Positions 7,601 through 16,576 are shown, counted from the first letter of the stretch. The stretch is DNA of 64,000 bases from Paraflavitalea pollutisoli (GCF_029360705.1 NZ_JARKMX010000006.1:183474-247473), one strand, 5' to 3'. Program-made: numbers and translations. Notes: generated from the sequence alone by a model not told the origin.

Positions 7601-9523
7601 ATGATAACCACCAATATGGCCAGGAATAAACAAGTCAGTTTCGAAAAGATGACCGTAGAGCAATATGCCGCCGCAGCTGCCGGATCAAAGCAGGTTGCGC
7701 AGGAGATTGCCGCCCTCATTCGCCGCAAACAGTCGAATGGACAAACAACAGTTCTCGGACTGGCCACCGGCTCCACCCCCAAGATGGTGTACCGGGAGCT
7801 GATCCGCTTGCACCGCGAAGAAGGACTTAGTTTTCAACAGGTGACTACGTTCAACCTGGATGAATACTATCCTATGCTGCCCGATGCGCTGCAGAGCTAC
7901 AAACGATTCATGCGCGAGCATTTGTTCGATCACATCGATATCGATCAGTCCCGTTGTTATGTACCCGATGGTAACGTGCCGCAAGAACTCGTAAAAGCCT
8001 ATTGTGAACAATACGAGCGAATGATCGAAGAAGCGGGTGGTATAGACCTGCAACTGCTGGGCATCGGACGTAATGGGCATATTGCCTTTAACGAACCGGG
8101 CTCGCACAGCAGTTCCGTCACCCGGCTCATTACACTTGACTTCAGCACCCGCATCGATGCGGCGGCTGAATTTGGCGGTATTGCCAACGTGCCCAGAAAA
8201 GCGATCACGATGGGCGTGGGCTCTATCCTCAAAGCAAAGCAGATCATTTTACTCGCCTGGGGTGAAAACAAGGCAGGCATTCTCCGGCAGGCCGTTGAGG
8301 GACCCGTTAACGACCTGGTGCCGGCCTCCTGGTTACAGGCACATCCCCACGTAAAAGTGGTAGCGGACGAAGCCTGCGCAGCGGAGCTTACGCGCAACAA
8401 AACACCCTGGATCACTGACACCGTGCAATGGGATAAAGGGATGATCAAAAAGGCAGTGACACACCTGGCGCTGACGGTGAACAAACCGATCCTCAAACTC
8501 ACCAACAACGATTACAATGAACATGGTCTGAGCGATCTGCTCGTGCTGTACGGCCAGGCTTATGATATTAATATCGAGGTATTCAACTGGCTGCAACATA
8601 CCATCACCGGATGGCCTGGAGGGAAACCGGGAGCCGATGATAGCAATCGTCCCGAACGGGCCGTGCCGGCAAAGAAACGTGTGTTGTTGTTCAGCCCTCA
8701 CCCCGATGATGATATCATCTCTATGGGTGGCACCTTTCAACGTCTGGTAGACCAGGGCCATGAGGTACATGTAGCCTATCAAACCTCCGGCAATATCGCT
8801 GTAGCGGATGATGAAGCCTTGCGGTTTATTCGTTTTGTGACCGATTTCAACAGGCAGTTCAATATCGTGAACGAGGAAGCACAGGCGATCTATGAGCAGG
8901 CGGAGGCTTTTCTCCTTACCAAAACAAAGGGGGCAAAGGACATCAATGCCCTGCGGTATGTCAAAGGGGTGATCCGCCGAGGTGAGGCACTCAATACCTG
9001 TCGCTTTACCGGTGTTGCCGAAGCGCAGGTGCATTTCCTCAACATGCCTTTTTATGAAACCGGATTGGTGGAAAAGAGTCCATTGGGCGAGCCAGACTAT
9101 CAGATCATCATGGACCTGATCGAAAAAGTACAGCCCCACCAGGTGTATGCAGCGGGTGACCTCGCCGATCCGCATGGAACCCATAAGGTATGTCTCGATG
9201 CCATCTTCGAAGCGCTGAAACGGCTCAAACAACAACCGTTTATGAAAGATTGCTGGTTGTGGTTGTACAAAGGCGCCTGGGCCGAGTGGGATATACACCA
9301 GATTGAAATGGCGGTACCGATGAGTCCTGACCAGGTACTGAAAAAGCGGGCGGGTATTTTCAAACACCAGTCACAAAAAGATGGAGTGGTGTTTCAGGGC
9401 ACCGATAGCCGCGAATTCTGGCAACGGGCGGAGGAACGTAACAAGGCAACGGCAGATCTCTACAATCAACTCGGGTTGGCAGAGTATGCAGCCATGGAGG
9501 CCTTTGTACGGTGGGAGTACTAA
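7601..9523 (+). CDS. nagB: Glucosamine-6-phosphate deaminase fused to a LmbE/PIG-L deacetylase domain
   Basis: 640 residues, about 2.4 times the size of a stand-alone NagB. The N-terminal half (about residues 10-270) is a glucosamine-6-phosphate deaminase: LGLATGSTPKMVY (phosphate loop), FNLDEYYPM (catalytic Asp region), GIGRNGHIAFNEPGS (active-site lid). The C-terminal half (about 350-630) is a LmbE/PIG-L de-N-acetylase-like domain with the metal motif SPHPDDDIISMGG near residue 365 and a second metal site DPHGTH near residue 527. NagB converts GlcN-6-P to Fru-6-P and ammonia. Fusions of this type occur in Bacteroidota. An alternative start is the in-frame ATG at 7616. The gene closes the catabolic cluster and its stop lies in a perfect palindrome. 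Confidence 0.9.
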   Translation: MITTNMARNKQVSFEKMTVEQYAAAAAGSKQVAQEIAALIRRKQSNGQTTVLGLATGSTPKMVYRELIRLHREEGLSFQQVTTFNLDEYYPMLPDALQSYKRFMREHLFDHIDIDQSRCYVPDGNVPQELVKAYCEQYERMIEEAGGIDLQLLGIGRNGHIAFNEPGSHSSSVTRLITLDFSTRIDAAAEFGGIANVPRKAITMGVGSILKAKQIILLAWGENKAGILRQAVEGPVNDLVPASWLQAHPHVKVVADEACAAELTRNKTPWITDTVQWDKGMIKKAVTHLALTVNKPILKLTNNDYNEHGLSDLLVLYGQAYDINIEVFNWLQHTITGWPGGKPGADDSNRPERAVPAKKRVLLFSPHPDDDIISMGGTFQRLVDQGHEVHVAYQTSGNIAVADDEALRFIRFVTDFNRQFNIVNEEAQAIYEQAEAFLLTKTKGAKDINALRYVKGVIRRGEALNTCRFTGVAEAQVHFLNMPFYETGLVEKSPLGEPDYQIIMDLIEKVQPHQVYAAGDLADPHGTHKVCLDAIFEALKRLKQQPFMKDCWLWLYKGAWAEWDIHQIEMAVPMSPDQVLKKRAGIFKHQSQKDGVVFQGTDSREFWQRAEERNKATADLYNQLGLAEYAAMEAFVRWEY

Positions 9524-9540
9524 AATGTCATGACATTTTA
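9521..9540. repeat. Perfect 20-bp palindrome covering the nagB-fusion stop codon
   Basis: Bases 9521-9540 read the same on both strands, centred on TCATGA with arms ending in TAAAA; the first three bases are the TAA stop codon. As RNA it would be an AT-rich 8-bp stem with a 4-base loop, weak for a terminator and lacking a clear U-tract. As DNA it has the form of a dimer-binding operator. It sits 20-30 bases upstream of a good Bacteroidota-type promoter match. Confidence 0.7.
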
Positions 9541-9837
9541 TAAAAACGAGCATCTGTATTTGGAATGCCCTATAGGGGGATAGTACATTTGTGACGTACG
9601 CAAACGGCTGGAAAATGGCTGTCCGAAGGGTGCCGCTCCCTACTCGCTTCCGTACCGCTCCCATGGCGCTCCCATGGAAGTGTAATGAAAATAGCACAAC
9701 TTTTCTAAATCAATCACTTACACCAAAAGCGATAGGGCGCCTTGTATCCCGGCCAGGCGCAGCTATTGATGTGGTGGCAAGTCCAACTGATAGATTGCCA
9801 CATTGCCAGTTTCGTGAAAGTAATAACTGTTACGGTA
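9541..9837. other. Intergenic region between convergent genes
   Basis: No gene supported. It holds the candidate promoter, a perfect tandem 11-base repeat (two copies, 9656-9677) and two modest hairpins (9737-9742 with 9755-9760; 9774-9780 with 9795-9801). Either hairpin could help end transcription from the flanking convergent genes, but neither has a good U-tract. Confidence 0.45.
9560..9591 (+). promoter_or_regulatory. Candidate Bacteroidota-type promoter (TTG ... TACATTTG)
   Basis: TTG at 9560-9562 and TACATTTG at 9584-9591 match the Bacteroidota -33/-7 consensus (TTG, then TAnnTTTG) with a 21-base spacer. Transcription would run rightward from about 9598 into a region with no convincing plus-strand gene and then antisense to the AraC-type regulator gene. 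It may drive a small or antisense RNA. The motif is short and could be chance. Confidence 0.4.
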
Positions 9838-10815
9838 TCAGGCAGTGGCTGCCCGGTGATACTTGTTACGGTACTGGATAGGGGAAAGGCCGGTCAGTTT
9901 TTTAAACGTAGTGCGGAAAGCCTTGGTGTCGGAATAGCCTACTTTATACATCACTTCGTTTACATTTTCACGGGAAGATTCCAGGCTCATTTTGGCGGCT
10001 TCGATCTTCACCCGTTGAATATATTCCACAACGGTATTGGAAGTCGCCTTCTTGAACCGGCGTTCGAGGTTGCGGCGGCCCATGGCAAACATCGAAGCCA
10101 GCTGATCGACGGTGATGCGATCGGAGAAATTCTTTTCGATAAAGAGTTGTGCCTGCCGGATAGGTTCGTCTTCATGTTCCTTCTGGCCGTTGAACATGAT
10201 GAAGGGTGACTGGCTGCCCCGGTCGATTTCAATCTCGAATACTTTAGAGCAGAGGATGGCAATATCCCGGCCGGCGTGTTTTTCTATGATATACAAGATG
10301 AGGTTGAGGTACGAGTAGGCGCCACCGCTGGAATAAATACCCTGTTCATCGGTGATGATCTTTTCGGGCACGAGGGTGACGTCGGGAAACATACGCCTGA
10401 ACTCATTAGCGCCCAGCCAGTGGGTGGCACACTTCTTACCGTGTAAAAGCCCCGTGGAAGCCAGCAGGAAGGCGCCCAGGCAAAGACTGGCGATCTCGGC
10501 GCCGGCCTTGTACTGCGCGATGATCCAGGGCAGAAAAGGTCGGTTGATCTCGATGGCTTCTTCGAGATTGCCGTGCACGGCGGGTATCACAACGAGGTCA
10601 GTCTTGAAGTTATCCTTAACCGTCAGCTCAGGATGCACGGTGAACAACCCTTTACTCAGCCTGGTTTGTGGCGACAGGCCTACCAGTTGTACCTTGAACA
10701 ATGGGTCGCGTCCCATATTGACCAGCAGGTCATTTACTTCGGAAAACAGCTTATGCGGTCCTTCGATAGCCCCCAGGATAGCCCCTTCCGGAACAAGTAT
10801 AGATAAGTGTTTCAT
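9838..10815 (-). CDS. GlxA-family AraC-type transcriptional regulator
   Basis: 325 residues on the minus strand. Residues 1-190 form a class-I glutamine-amidotransferase/DJ-1-like domain (start MKHLSILVPEGAILGAIEG; nucleophile-elbow-like SLCLGAFLLASTG near residue 116). Residues 215-320 form an AraC double helix-turn-helix, with DRITVDQLASMFAMGRRNL and the conserved second-helix stretch VGYSDTKAFRTTFKKLTGL followed by SPIQYR. Regulators of this class often control catabolic genes next to them. It converges with the amino-sugar cluster and diverges from the 11199 gene; palindromes lie in its promoter region. Its actual regulon is not known. Confidence 0.9.
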   Translation of the reverse strand: MKHLSILVPEGAILGAIEGPHKLFSEVNDLLVNMGRDPLFKVQLVGLSPQTRLSKGLFTVHPELTVKDNFKTDLVVIPAVHGNLEEAIEINRPFLPWIIAQYKAGAEIASLCLGAFLLASTGLLHGKKCATHWLGANEFRRMFPDVTLVPEKIITDEQGIYSSGGAYSYLNLILYIIEKHAGRDIAILCSKVFEIEIDRGSQSPFIMFNGQKEHEDEPIRQAQLFIEKNFSDRITVDQLASMFAMGRRNLERRFKKATSNTVVEYIQRVKIEAAKMSLESSRENVNEVMYKVGYSDTKAFRTTFKKLTGLSPIQYRNKYHRAATA

Positions 10816-11198
10816 AGCATAAATGTACCAAAGCTACCAGTCGCAATCAACCCCTTATAATGCCGTAATTGCACCCCTGCAGGCGCCGTACTAGTACGGG
10901 CACTAATAGGTGTTTTAACCTATTCTGTTGGGCAGTAGGAGATTATTTTTTTATCCGTGAGGGAATATGCTTAATTTGCTGCCAGTAAAATTTGACAGAT
11001 TCTTTCCTTTGGATAACCTCGTTTATTCCGTTACTGCCACTTGAGCGACTGGATATACTATCAGTTTGGGTTTAATATCTTGCCTTCTTTCTTTTATCGG
11101 GTATCCTTTAAAAACTGGCATTTAACCTTAAAAGCCGGCGGACCTAACGTGCATGGCACGGTTTGCGCCGGCGACGATTGTACATAAATCGCAACAAC
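10816..11198. other. Divergent intergenic region
   Basis: This region separates the divergent genes at 10815 and 11199. Besides the palindromes, CAAAGCTA at 10829-10836 is a perfect minus-strand TAnnTTTG -7 box 14 bases ahead of the regulator's ATG, though no matching -33 box is obvious. AT-rich stretches at 10940-11000 are compatible with the divergent promoter, but no exact consensus was found there. No gene is supported. Confidence 0.4.
10886..10924. promoter_or_regulatory. Two adjacent palindromes, candidate operator region
   Basis: Bases 10886-10899 are a perfect 14-bp palindrome (CCGTACTAGTACGG). Six bases further, 10905-10911 and 10918-10924 form a perfect inverted repeat (AATAGGT / ACCTATT, 6-base spacer). 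They sit 70-110 bases upstream of the AraC-type gene and about 275-310 upstream of the divergent gene, a natural place for regulator binding. Confidence 0.5.
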
Positions 11199-12437
11199 AT
11201 GGCCAGGAAACGAACTGCAGTCAATGAAAATGCATTAACCTTGCTGAAAAGGTTGATCAGGGTAAAGCTTAACCTGAATTGCAGTACCTCTTCGCATATA
11301 CAGCAATTACAGCATGACATCCAGCAGGTAACCAGTGAATACTTATCCTCGCAGACACTCAACCGCTTTTTCGGTATTATTCATACAGGATTCAACCCCT
11401 CCATGCATACGCTGGACACGCTGGCGCGTTATGTTGGCTATAAATCTTTTTCAGAATTCGAGATGCTGCATGCAGAGAAGAATGCAGAACAGGTCAATTC
11501 TACTTTTACCTCCCGCTTTATTGTGTCTGTATTTTCCCAGATCAATCCCGAAGAACATATTGAGCCCGGAATACTGCAGGTGGTCAAGAATATCGCCACC
11601 CTGATGGCCGACGATAAGCAGCTGGCGGGTGAGGTATATTGCTCGATGGCGCCCAGTGTATTCGGACGTAAGTTCTTTTTCGAGCAGTTTGTCAATATCG
11701 ATGCGCTCGATGGTGTATACGGTAACGGACTACAATATTACCTGCTCAATGCGCACGACCGGGAACAGAAGTTCTTTGCTTATATACTATATTGTTACCG
11801 CTATTTTCTGACAGCCCAGTCAGCTCAGTTTCAACAATATTATAGCCTGCTGAATGCTTACCGGCAATCGGAGATCATGGCTTTTCACCCACTTCTGATA
11901 GACCGGTACTATGCCGTACTGATCTTCAACCAGGTATTGGGCAGGAAAGATCACCTGCACCAGGCGGCAGATAAAGATGAATTCACCGACTTCGATATCT
12001 GGTCTTCCCATGCCAAATCGTTCTATTGCGCCGGTTATCTCGTGGGAGAGGCCTTGCTGCTGTCAGGAGAGTTTGCACGTTCCTGGGAAATTCTAAATAG
12101 TGATGAGATCAAGCCGTCTTCTCTATCGGGAGTGTTGCAGGAAGAATTTATCACGTATCTGGGTATACTTAAATTAACAAGCGGTTATTTCTCGAACAAT
12201 ATCAGCAATAAGCGCGCCTTGTCGCTGTATTTGGAACTGAATGAAAAACCGCTACCGGTACTGCTGCACGATTACCTGACGTTCTATTTATTGTTTCTGA
12301 AACGCAGCCTGTTCCCGAAGTCTATCGTCAGAAAGGAAGTAAATGAGCAGATCAATTACCTGGTCAGAAAGACCGGTTTCGTCTATTTCAGAGAGTTTGA
12401 CCTGCAATTGAACAGATCGGAATCAATATCGTTATGA
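11199..12437 (+). CDS. Unrecognised 412-residue protein, possible regulator
   Basis: Starts at the ATG at 11199 (MARKRTAVNEN); an in-frame TTG at 11163 is less likely. The N-terminal 90 residues are basic and helical, with SSQTLNRFFGI and HTLDTLARYVGYKSFSEFE, a pattern I associate with a Bacteroidota N-terminal DNA-binding-like domain. The remainder is alpha-helical, rich in Tyr, Phe and Leu, without membrane spans or a signal peptide, and could be a TPR-like solenoid. No catalytic motif was seen. It lies directly before the EPS leader on the same strand, so a regulatory link to that locus is possible but not shown. Confidence 0.6.
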   Translation: MARKRTAVNENALTLLKRLIRVKLNLNCSTSSHIQQLQHDIQQVTSEYLSSQTLNRFFGIIHTGFNPSMHTLDTLARYVGYKSFSEFEMLHAEKNAEQVNSTFTSRFIVSVFSQINPEEHIEPGILQVVKNIATLMADDKQLAGEVYCSMAPSVFGRKFFFEQFVNIDALDGVYGNGLQYYLLNAHDREQKFFAYILYCYRYFLTAQSAQFQQYYSLLNAYRQSEIMAFHPLLIDRYYAVLIFNQVLGRKDHLHQAADKDEFTDFDIWSSHAKSFYCAGYLVGEALLLSGEFARSWEILNSDEIKPSSLSGVLQEEFITYLGILKLTSGYFSNNISNKRALSLYLELNEKPLPVLLHDYLTFYLLFLKRSLFPKSIVRKEVNEQINYLVRKTGFVYFREFDLQLNRSESISL

Positions 12438-12857
12438 CGTTTAATTAATGGATATTAATGGAATAAAAAGCAGAAGAAAAACGTTGCATCTTTACTTTCA
12501 CGATTGAAATCCCAATTATCCACTCTAATGTCCTCGTTCTATTTTCATTGTATGTTCCTTCAAAACTGGTTACTTTCCTTTTCCTTGTGAATTGCCTCTG
12601 TTCAGCGTAATGCTATTTCTTTGCCGCACAATCACGTTAAGAGCTTACTGTTCGATGCAGTAACATGACCACCTTTTGCTCGATCAGCTATATTGCCGGT
12701 TAAGGCCGTGCAATGGTGGCTGCAGTATCACCTTTCCCACATTGTATTGAAACGCCCCTGGTGTGACAGGGGACAGCGAAGCTTTATGTCAAAATCGCCT
12801 GTTGTGACAGGGAGCAGCGAAGCTTTGCCCTTTTGCCAACCATGTGAATCTAACTGT
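12438..12857 (+). promoter_or_regulatory. Long leader region of the EPS locus
   Basis: 420 bases without a convincing gene lie between the 412-residue protein and the UpxY-type antiterminator. The region contains a hairpin at 12645-12663 (6-bp stem, 7-base loop) and the repeated hairpin pair at 12757-12826. Long untranslated leaders ahead of UpxY genes are known in Bacteroides capsule loci, where the antiterminator acts on the leader RNA. No exact TAnnTTTG promoter was found. An in-frame ATG at 12786 would extend UpxY upstream but adds residues atypical of the family. Confidence 0.55.
12757..12826 (+). repeat. Direct repeat of a hairpin element in the EPS leader
   Basis: Two 29-base copies, 12757-12785 and 12798-12826, differ at about three positions and are offset by 41 bases. 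Each can fold: bases 12755-12760 pair with 12767-12772 (CCCCTG / CAGGGG), and the second copy forms CCTGT / ACAGG with a 4-base loop. Both end in the same GCAGCGAAGCTTT-like tail. The second copy ends 31 bases before the antiterminator start codon. Confidence 0.6.
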
Positions 12858-13355
12858 ATGATGAAAACGGGACTGCAATGGTATGCCGTGTATACCAAAC
12901 CCTGCTGGGAAAAGAAAGTGGCCGGACAAATGGCAATGCATTCCATCGAGCATTACTGCCCATTGCAAAAGATACAACGCAAATGGAGTGATCGCAAGAA
13001 GATCATCATGGAGCCTTTGTTTAAGTCGTACGTGTTTGTACGCGTCAATGACAAGCAACAGGCTGCAGTACGACAGGTAAGTGGTGTAGTATCTTTTGTA
13101 CAGTATTTAGGTAAGCCCGCAATCGTCCGTGACGACGAAATCGATACCATCCGACAATTCCTCAACGAGTACCGTAACATCAGGCTCGAGCGCATGGAGT
13201 TCAACGTGAACGACCGTGTAAAGGTGCTCAGTGGCCCTTTCATGCAGATGGAAGGCGATGTGCTCGAAGTAAAACACAAGACCGTTAAAGTCTTGTTGCC
13301 TTCTCTGGGTTTCCTGATGACCGCTGAAATCGAAAAACACAATCTTGTAAAATAA
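12858..13355 (+). CDS. UpxY-type transcription antiterminator (NusG paralogue)
   Basis: 165 residues from the ATG at 12858 (a second ATG follows at once). The NGN domain begins WYAVYTKPCWEKKVA and includes LFKSYVFVRV and VSGVVSFVQYLGKPA; a KOW motif follows at VNDRVKVLSGPFMQMEGDV. Size and layout match the UpxY/LoaP class of specialised NusG paralogues that load on RNA polymerase at the leader of a long polysaccharide operon and suppress termination. Its place as the first gene of a roughly 30-kb EPS locus with a structured leader fits precisely. No UpxZ-like partner gene is nearby. Confidence 0.9.
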   Translation: MMKTGLQWYAVYTKPCWEKKVAGQMAMHSIEHYCPLQKIQRKWSDRKKIIMEPLFKSYVFVRVNDKQQAAVRQVSGVVSFVQYLGKPAIVRDDEIDTIRQFLNEYRNIRLERMEFNVNDRVKVLSGPFMQMEGDVLEVKHKTVKVLLPSLGFLMTAEIEKHNLVK

Positions 13356-13415
13356 GACAACCTGTATGGGCTTGCCTTCTGCACAGCCTGTACCCTTTAT
13401 TTGCACACCACTATT

Positions 13416-14702
13416 ATGAGACAACATAAAATCGCCATCATTGGCCTCGGTTATGTTGGCCTGCCCCTGGCCGTTGAGTTCGCTAAAAAGTATCCGGTCG
13501 TTGGTTTCGATATCAATGAAAGAAGGGTGGAAGACCTGCGTAATGCGATCGACCGAACCCTCGAAACAAGTACGGAAGAGCTGGAAGAAGTATTGAAGAC
13601 CAGCAATGATCAGGAAAATGGTCTCTTTATCAGTAGCCAACCCGAAATGCTATGGGATGTGAACTTTTATATCATCACAGTGCCAACCCCTGTTGATAAA
13701 CACAACCGGCCCGACCTGACCCCACTGCGCAAATCGAGCACTACCGTTGGCCGGGTACTGCGCAAAGGAGATATCGTGGTTTATGAGTCGACCGTATACC
13801 CCGGCGTCACAGAGGAAGAATGTGTACCCATACTCGAGAACGTTTCGGGGCTCACCTTTAACAAGGATTTCTTTGCAGGTTATTCACCCGAGCGTATCAA
13901 CCCCGGCGATAAAGAACACACAGTAACCAAGATCAAGAAGGTGACCTCCGGTTCTACCCCTGAGATTGCTATTATTATCAATGAATTGTATGCCAGCATC
14001 ATTACGGCGGGCACGCACCTCGCCCCCTCCATCAAGGTCGCCGAGGCTGCCAAGGTCATCGAGAACGCACAACGCGATATCAATATCGCCTTCATCAATG
14101 AGCTCGCCAAGATCTTCAACTGCCTCAATATCGATACCGGTGACGTACTCGCAGCTGCCAATACCAAGTGGAACTTTTTGCCCTTTAAACCCGGTCTGGT
14201 AGGCGGCCACTGTATTGGTGTAGACCCCTATTATCTTGCACAAAAGGCGCTCGAGGCTGGTTACCACCCCGAGATCATCCTGGCCGGCCGCCGGCTCAAT
14301 GATGGCATGGGCGCCTACGTAGCGGGGGAAGTGATCAAAATGATGGTGCGCAAAGGTATACAGGTGGCCGGCAGTCGCGCCCTCGTGATGGGTATCACTT
14401 TCAAAGAGAACTGTCCGGATGTTCGTAATACCAAAGTGATCGATATCGTTCGTTACCTCAAAAGCTACCATGTGCATGTTGACGTCTATGATCCCTGGGC
14501 CGATCCGGTGGAGGTACAACATGAGTACTGTATCAGCACCCTGCGTGAGGTGCCTACCGGCCATCACTACGATGCCGTGGTACTGACCGTGGCACATCAG
14601 GAATTTACCCCCGATGTGGTCCGCAAACTCTCCAACGGCCGCAGCATACTCTTCGATGTGAAGTCGGTATTGGACAAAGAACTCGTCGACGCACGCTTAT
14701 AA
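13416..14702 (+). CDS. UDP-N-acetylhexosamine 6-dehydrogenase (TviB/WbpA-like)
   Basis: 428 residues from the ATG at 13416. The NAD-binding motif [18 protein letters not shown] is at the N-terminus, the signature [11 protein letters not shown] near residue 155, and the catalytic Cys lies in [12 protein letters not shown] near residue 264. The family oxidises C6 of UDP-GlcNAc or UDP-GalNAc to the uronic acid with two NAD+. The sequence is closer to the TviB/WbpA/VipA type than to UDP-glucose dehydrogenase. The next gene is the matching C4-epimerase, which together imply UDP-GalNAcA as a precursor of the EPS. Confidence 0.88.
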   Translation: MRQHKIAIIGLGYVGLPLAVEFAKKYPVVGFDINERRVEDLRNAIDRTLETSTEELEEVLKTSNDQENGLFISSQPEMLWDVNFYIITVPTPVDKHNRPDLTPLRKSSTTVGRVLRKGDIVVYESTVYPGVTEEECVPILENVSGLTFNKDFFAGYSPERINPGDKEHTVTKIKKVTSGSTPEIAIIINELYASIITAGTHLAPSIKVAEAAKVIENAQRDINIAFINELAKIFNCLNIDTGDVLAAANTKWNFLPFKPGLVGGHCIGVDPYYLAQKALEAGYHPEIILAGRRLNDGMGAYVAGEVIKMMVRKGIQVAGSRALVMGITFKENCPDVRNTKVIDIVRYLKSYHVHVDVYDPWADPVEVQHEYCISTLREVPTGHHYDAVVLTVAHQEFTPDVVRKLSNGRSILFDVKSVLDKELVDARL

Positions 14703-14716
14703 AATACTTATTCCCC

Positions 14717-15718
14717 ATGCATTTTCAAGCCTATCATACGGCTGACCTTGGTCAGCTGCACTTCCTTGTCACCGGTGGTGCCGGTTTTATCGGTTCCAAC
14801 ATTGTGGAATACCTGGTGCAGCACCAGGCGGGTCATATCCGTATACTCGACAATCTTTCCACCGGCTCACTCGATAATATTCAACCCTGGCTCACACTGC
14901 CGAATGTATCGTTTATAGAAGGCGACATACGCGACCTCTCCACCTGTCGCCGGGCACTGGAAGGCATCGAGCTGGTGAGCCACCAGGCGGCGCTGGGCTC
15001 TGTACCAAGATCTATCAACGATCCCATCACCACCAATGATGTCAACATCGGAGGTGCTTTGAACGTGCTGGTGGCAGCCCGCGACGCCGGAGTACAGCGA
15101 CTGGTGTATGCAGCCAGTTCCAGCACCTACGGCGACCATCCCGGTCTGCCCAAGGTGGAAGATAAAACAGGTAAACCGCTTTCGCCCTATGCAGTAACAA
15201 AGTTGGTCAATGAGCTGTATGCAGAAGTATTCTCTTCGCTGTACGGTTTCCATACAGTCGGGCTACGCTATTTCAATGTATTTGGTCCCCGGCAGAACCC
15301 TTCCGGACCTTATGCGGCCGTGATCCCTTTGTTTATAGAAGCTGCCCTCCGTGGCAAACAGCCGGTGATCAATGGCGACGGCGCCACCAGCCGCGATTTC
15401 ACCTTTGTGGAAAATGCCGTCCAGGCCAATATAAGATCCCTGTTGGCACCCGGCATTCAGCGCCATGAGGTGATGAACATCGCCGTCGGAGAAAGCACCA
15501 CCCTCAATGAACTGTGGTCATATATCTGTACCATCGTTGGTCAGCAGATGGCGCCCTTCTACCAGCCGGAACGGAAAGGGGATGTAAAACACAGCCTTGC
15601 GGATATTTCCAGGGCCGGACAACTCATCGGCTACCAGCCAGCCGTTACCGTGCAGGAAGGCCTGGCGCTCGCTGTTGACTGGTACAAGCACGAAAGTCTG
15701 TTTTCTGTACCCTCCTGA
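14717..15718 (+). CDS. UDP-N-acetylglucosamine C4-epimerase (WbpP/TviC-like SDR)
   Basis: 333 residues. Extended SDR with [10 protein letters not shown] near residue 20, the highly characteristic [15 protein letters not shown] of the WbpP/TviC group, SSSTYGD, and the catalytic Tyr/Lys pair in YAVTK near residue 155. It interconverts UDP-GlcNAc/UDP-GalNAc or their uronic acids. It starts 14 bases after the dehydrogenase, the same pairing as in Vi-antigen and Pseudomonas B-band O-antigen loci. Confidence 0.9.
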   Translation: MHFQAYHTADLGQLHFLVTGGAGFIGSNIVEYLVQHQAGHIRILDNLSTGSLDNIQPWLTLPNVSFIEGDIRDLSTCRRALEGIELVSHQAALGSVPRSINDPITTNDVNIGGALNVLVAARDAGVQRLVYAASSSTYGDHPGLPKVEDKTGKPLSPYAVTKLVNELYAEVFSSLYGFHTVGLRYFNVFGPRQNPSGPYAAVIPLFIEAALRGKQPVINGDGATSRDFTFVENAVQANIRSLLAPGIQRHEVMNIAVGESTTLNELWSYICTIVGQQMAPFYQPERKGDVKHSLADISRAGQLIGYQPAVTVQEGLALAVDWYKHESLFSVPS

Positions 15719-15754
15719 TCATACGGCTTACTCTTTATCATAAAAATTATCCCC

Positions 15755-16561
15755 ATGAAACGTCAACCATCTGGCAGAACCCTTCTGCTGGTGATCGTTC
15801 TTGCTTATTGCGCCATTAGTACGGTATCGTGTACACCATCCCGCAAACTGAATTACTTCAATAACCTGCCCGATTCGGTGCTGGTGACCTTGCCACCGGT
15901 GATCGAGGAACATCGGGTAGTAGATAAAGGAGATGTGCTGGATATAACCTTCAGTGCCAAAGATGCGGATGCGGCCACTCCCTTCAATAAGATCGCCAGT
16001 ACAGCCGCTATGACGCCTTCGCCTGGTGCTAAAAGTTCAGTGGCGCCCGCCGCCCAGGGATATCCTGTAGACCTGGACGGAAAGATCGAAATACCCATTA
16101 TCGGCAAGATACCGGTGTATGGCAAAACGGCCCCCCAGGTAAAAGACACCTTGACCAGGCTGGTTACACCTTATATCAAAGATCCCATCGTTGAGGTGAA
16201 GTTCACTGGATTTAACGTAACCGTTTTGGGTGAAGTGCGCGCACCGGGCACCTTTAGTTTGCCGTCGCAACGCACAACCATCTTCGAAGCACTGGCGGCC
16301 GCCGGCGATTTACCGCATACCGCCAAGAAATACAACGTGCATCTCTATCGTAACTACGCAGGCGACCGCTCTGTACGCAAGATCAACCTGAATGATAAGA
16401 GCCTGCTGTATAACCAGCAGGTGTTTCAAATGAAACCTAATGATGTCCTATATGTACAAACAAGAAAGGGAGCCATCTTCAAAGAAGACTTTGGATTGTT
16501 CGCTTCCATCGTAACCTTGGTTGTCAGTATCGTCACATTAGGTATTACGATTTCTAAATAA
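15755..16561 (+). CDS. Wza-like polysaccharide export lipoprotein
   Basis: 268 residues. The lipoprotein signal ends in STVSC, with Cys as the acylated residue near position 27. The polysaccharide export domain follows (VVDKGDVLDITFSAKD, then VDLDGKIEIPIIGKIPVYGK) and an SLBB segment (VTVLGEVRAPGTFSLPSQR and TIFEALAAAGDL). A hydrophobic C-terminal segment (LFASIVTLVVSIVTLGITI) gives a membrane helix. It would form the outer-membrane secretion channel for the EPS with the following Wzc-like protein. Bacteroidota members of this family are shorter than E. coli Wza. Confidence 0.9.
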   Translation: MKRQPSGRTLLLVIVLAYCAISTVSCTPSRKLNYFNNLPDSVLVTLPPVIEEHRVVDKGDVLDITFSAKDADAATPFNKIASTAAMTPSPGAKSSVAPAAQGYPVDLDGKIEIPIIGKIPVYGKTAPQVKDTLTRLVTPYIKDPIVEVKFTGFNVTVLGEVRAPGTFSLPSQRTTIFEALAAAGDLPHTAKKYNVHLYRNYAGDRSVRKINLNDKSLLYNQQVFQMKPNDVLYVQTRKGAIFKEDFGLFASIVTLVVSIVTLGITISK

Positions 16562-16576
16562 GTAAAAGCCAGATTC

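Noticed and set aside
8333..9367. 344-residue open frame antisense to the NagB-LmbE gene
   Set aside because: It is a shadow of the real gene's codon pattern; the translation is rich in His, Gln and Arg with no domain, and the sense strand has a complete, motif-bearing protein.
9591..9881. Plus-strand open frame of 96 residues after the orphan promoter
   Set aside because: Composition is not protein-like, it has no recognisable domain, and it runs antisense into the 3' end of the AraC-type regulator gene.
12786..12857. Earlier in-frame start for the UpxY protein, or a leader peptide
   Set aside because: The extra residues are atypical ahead of the NGN domain and come from the duplicated hairpin element; the two ATG codons at 12858 and 12861 fit the family start.
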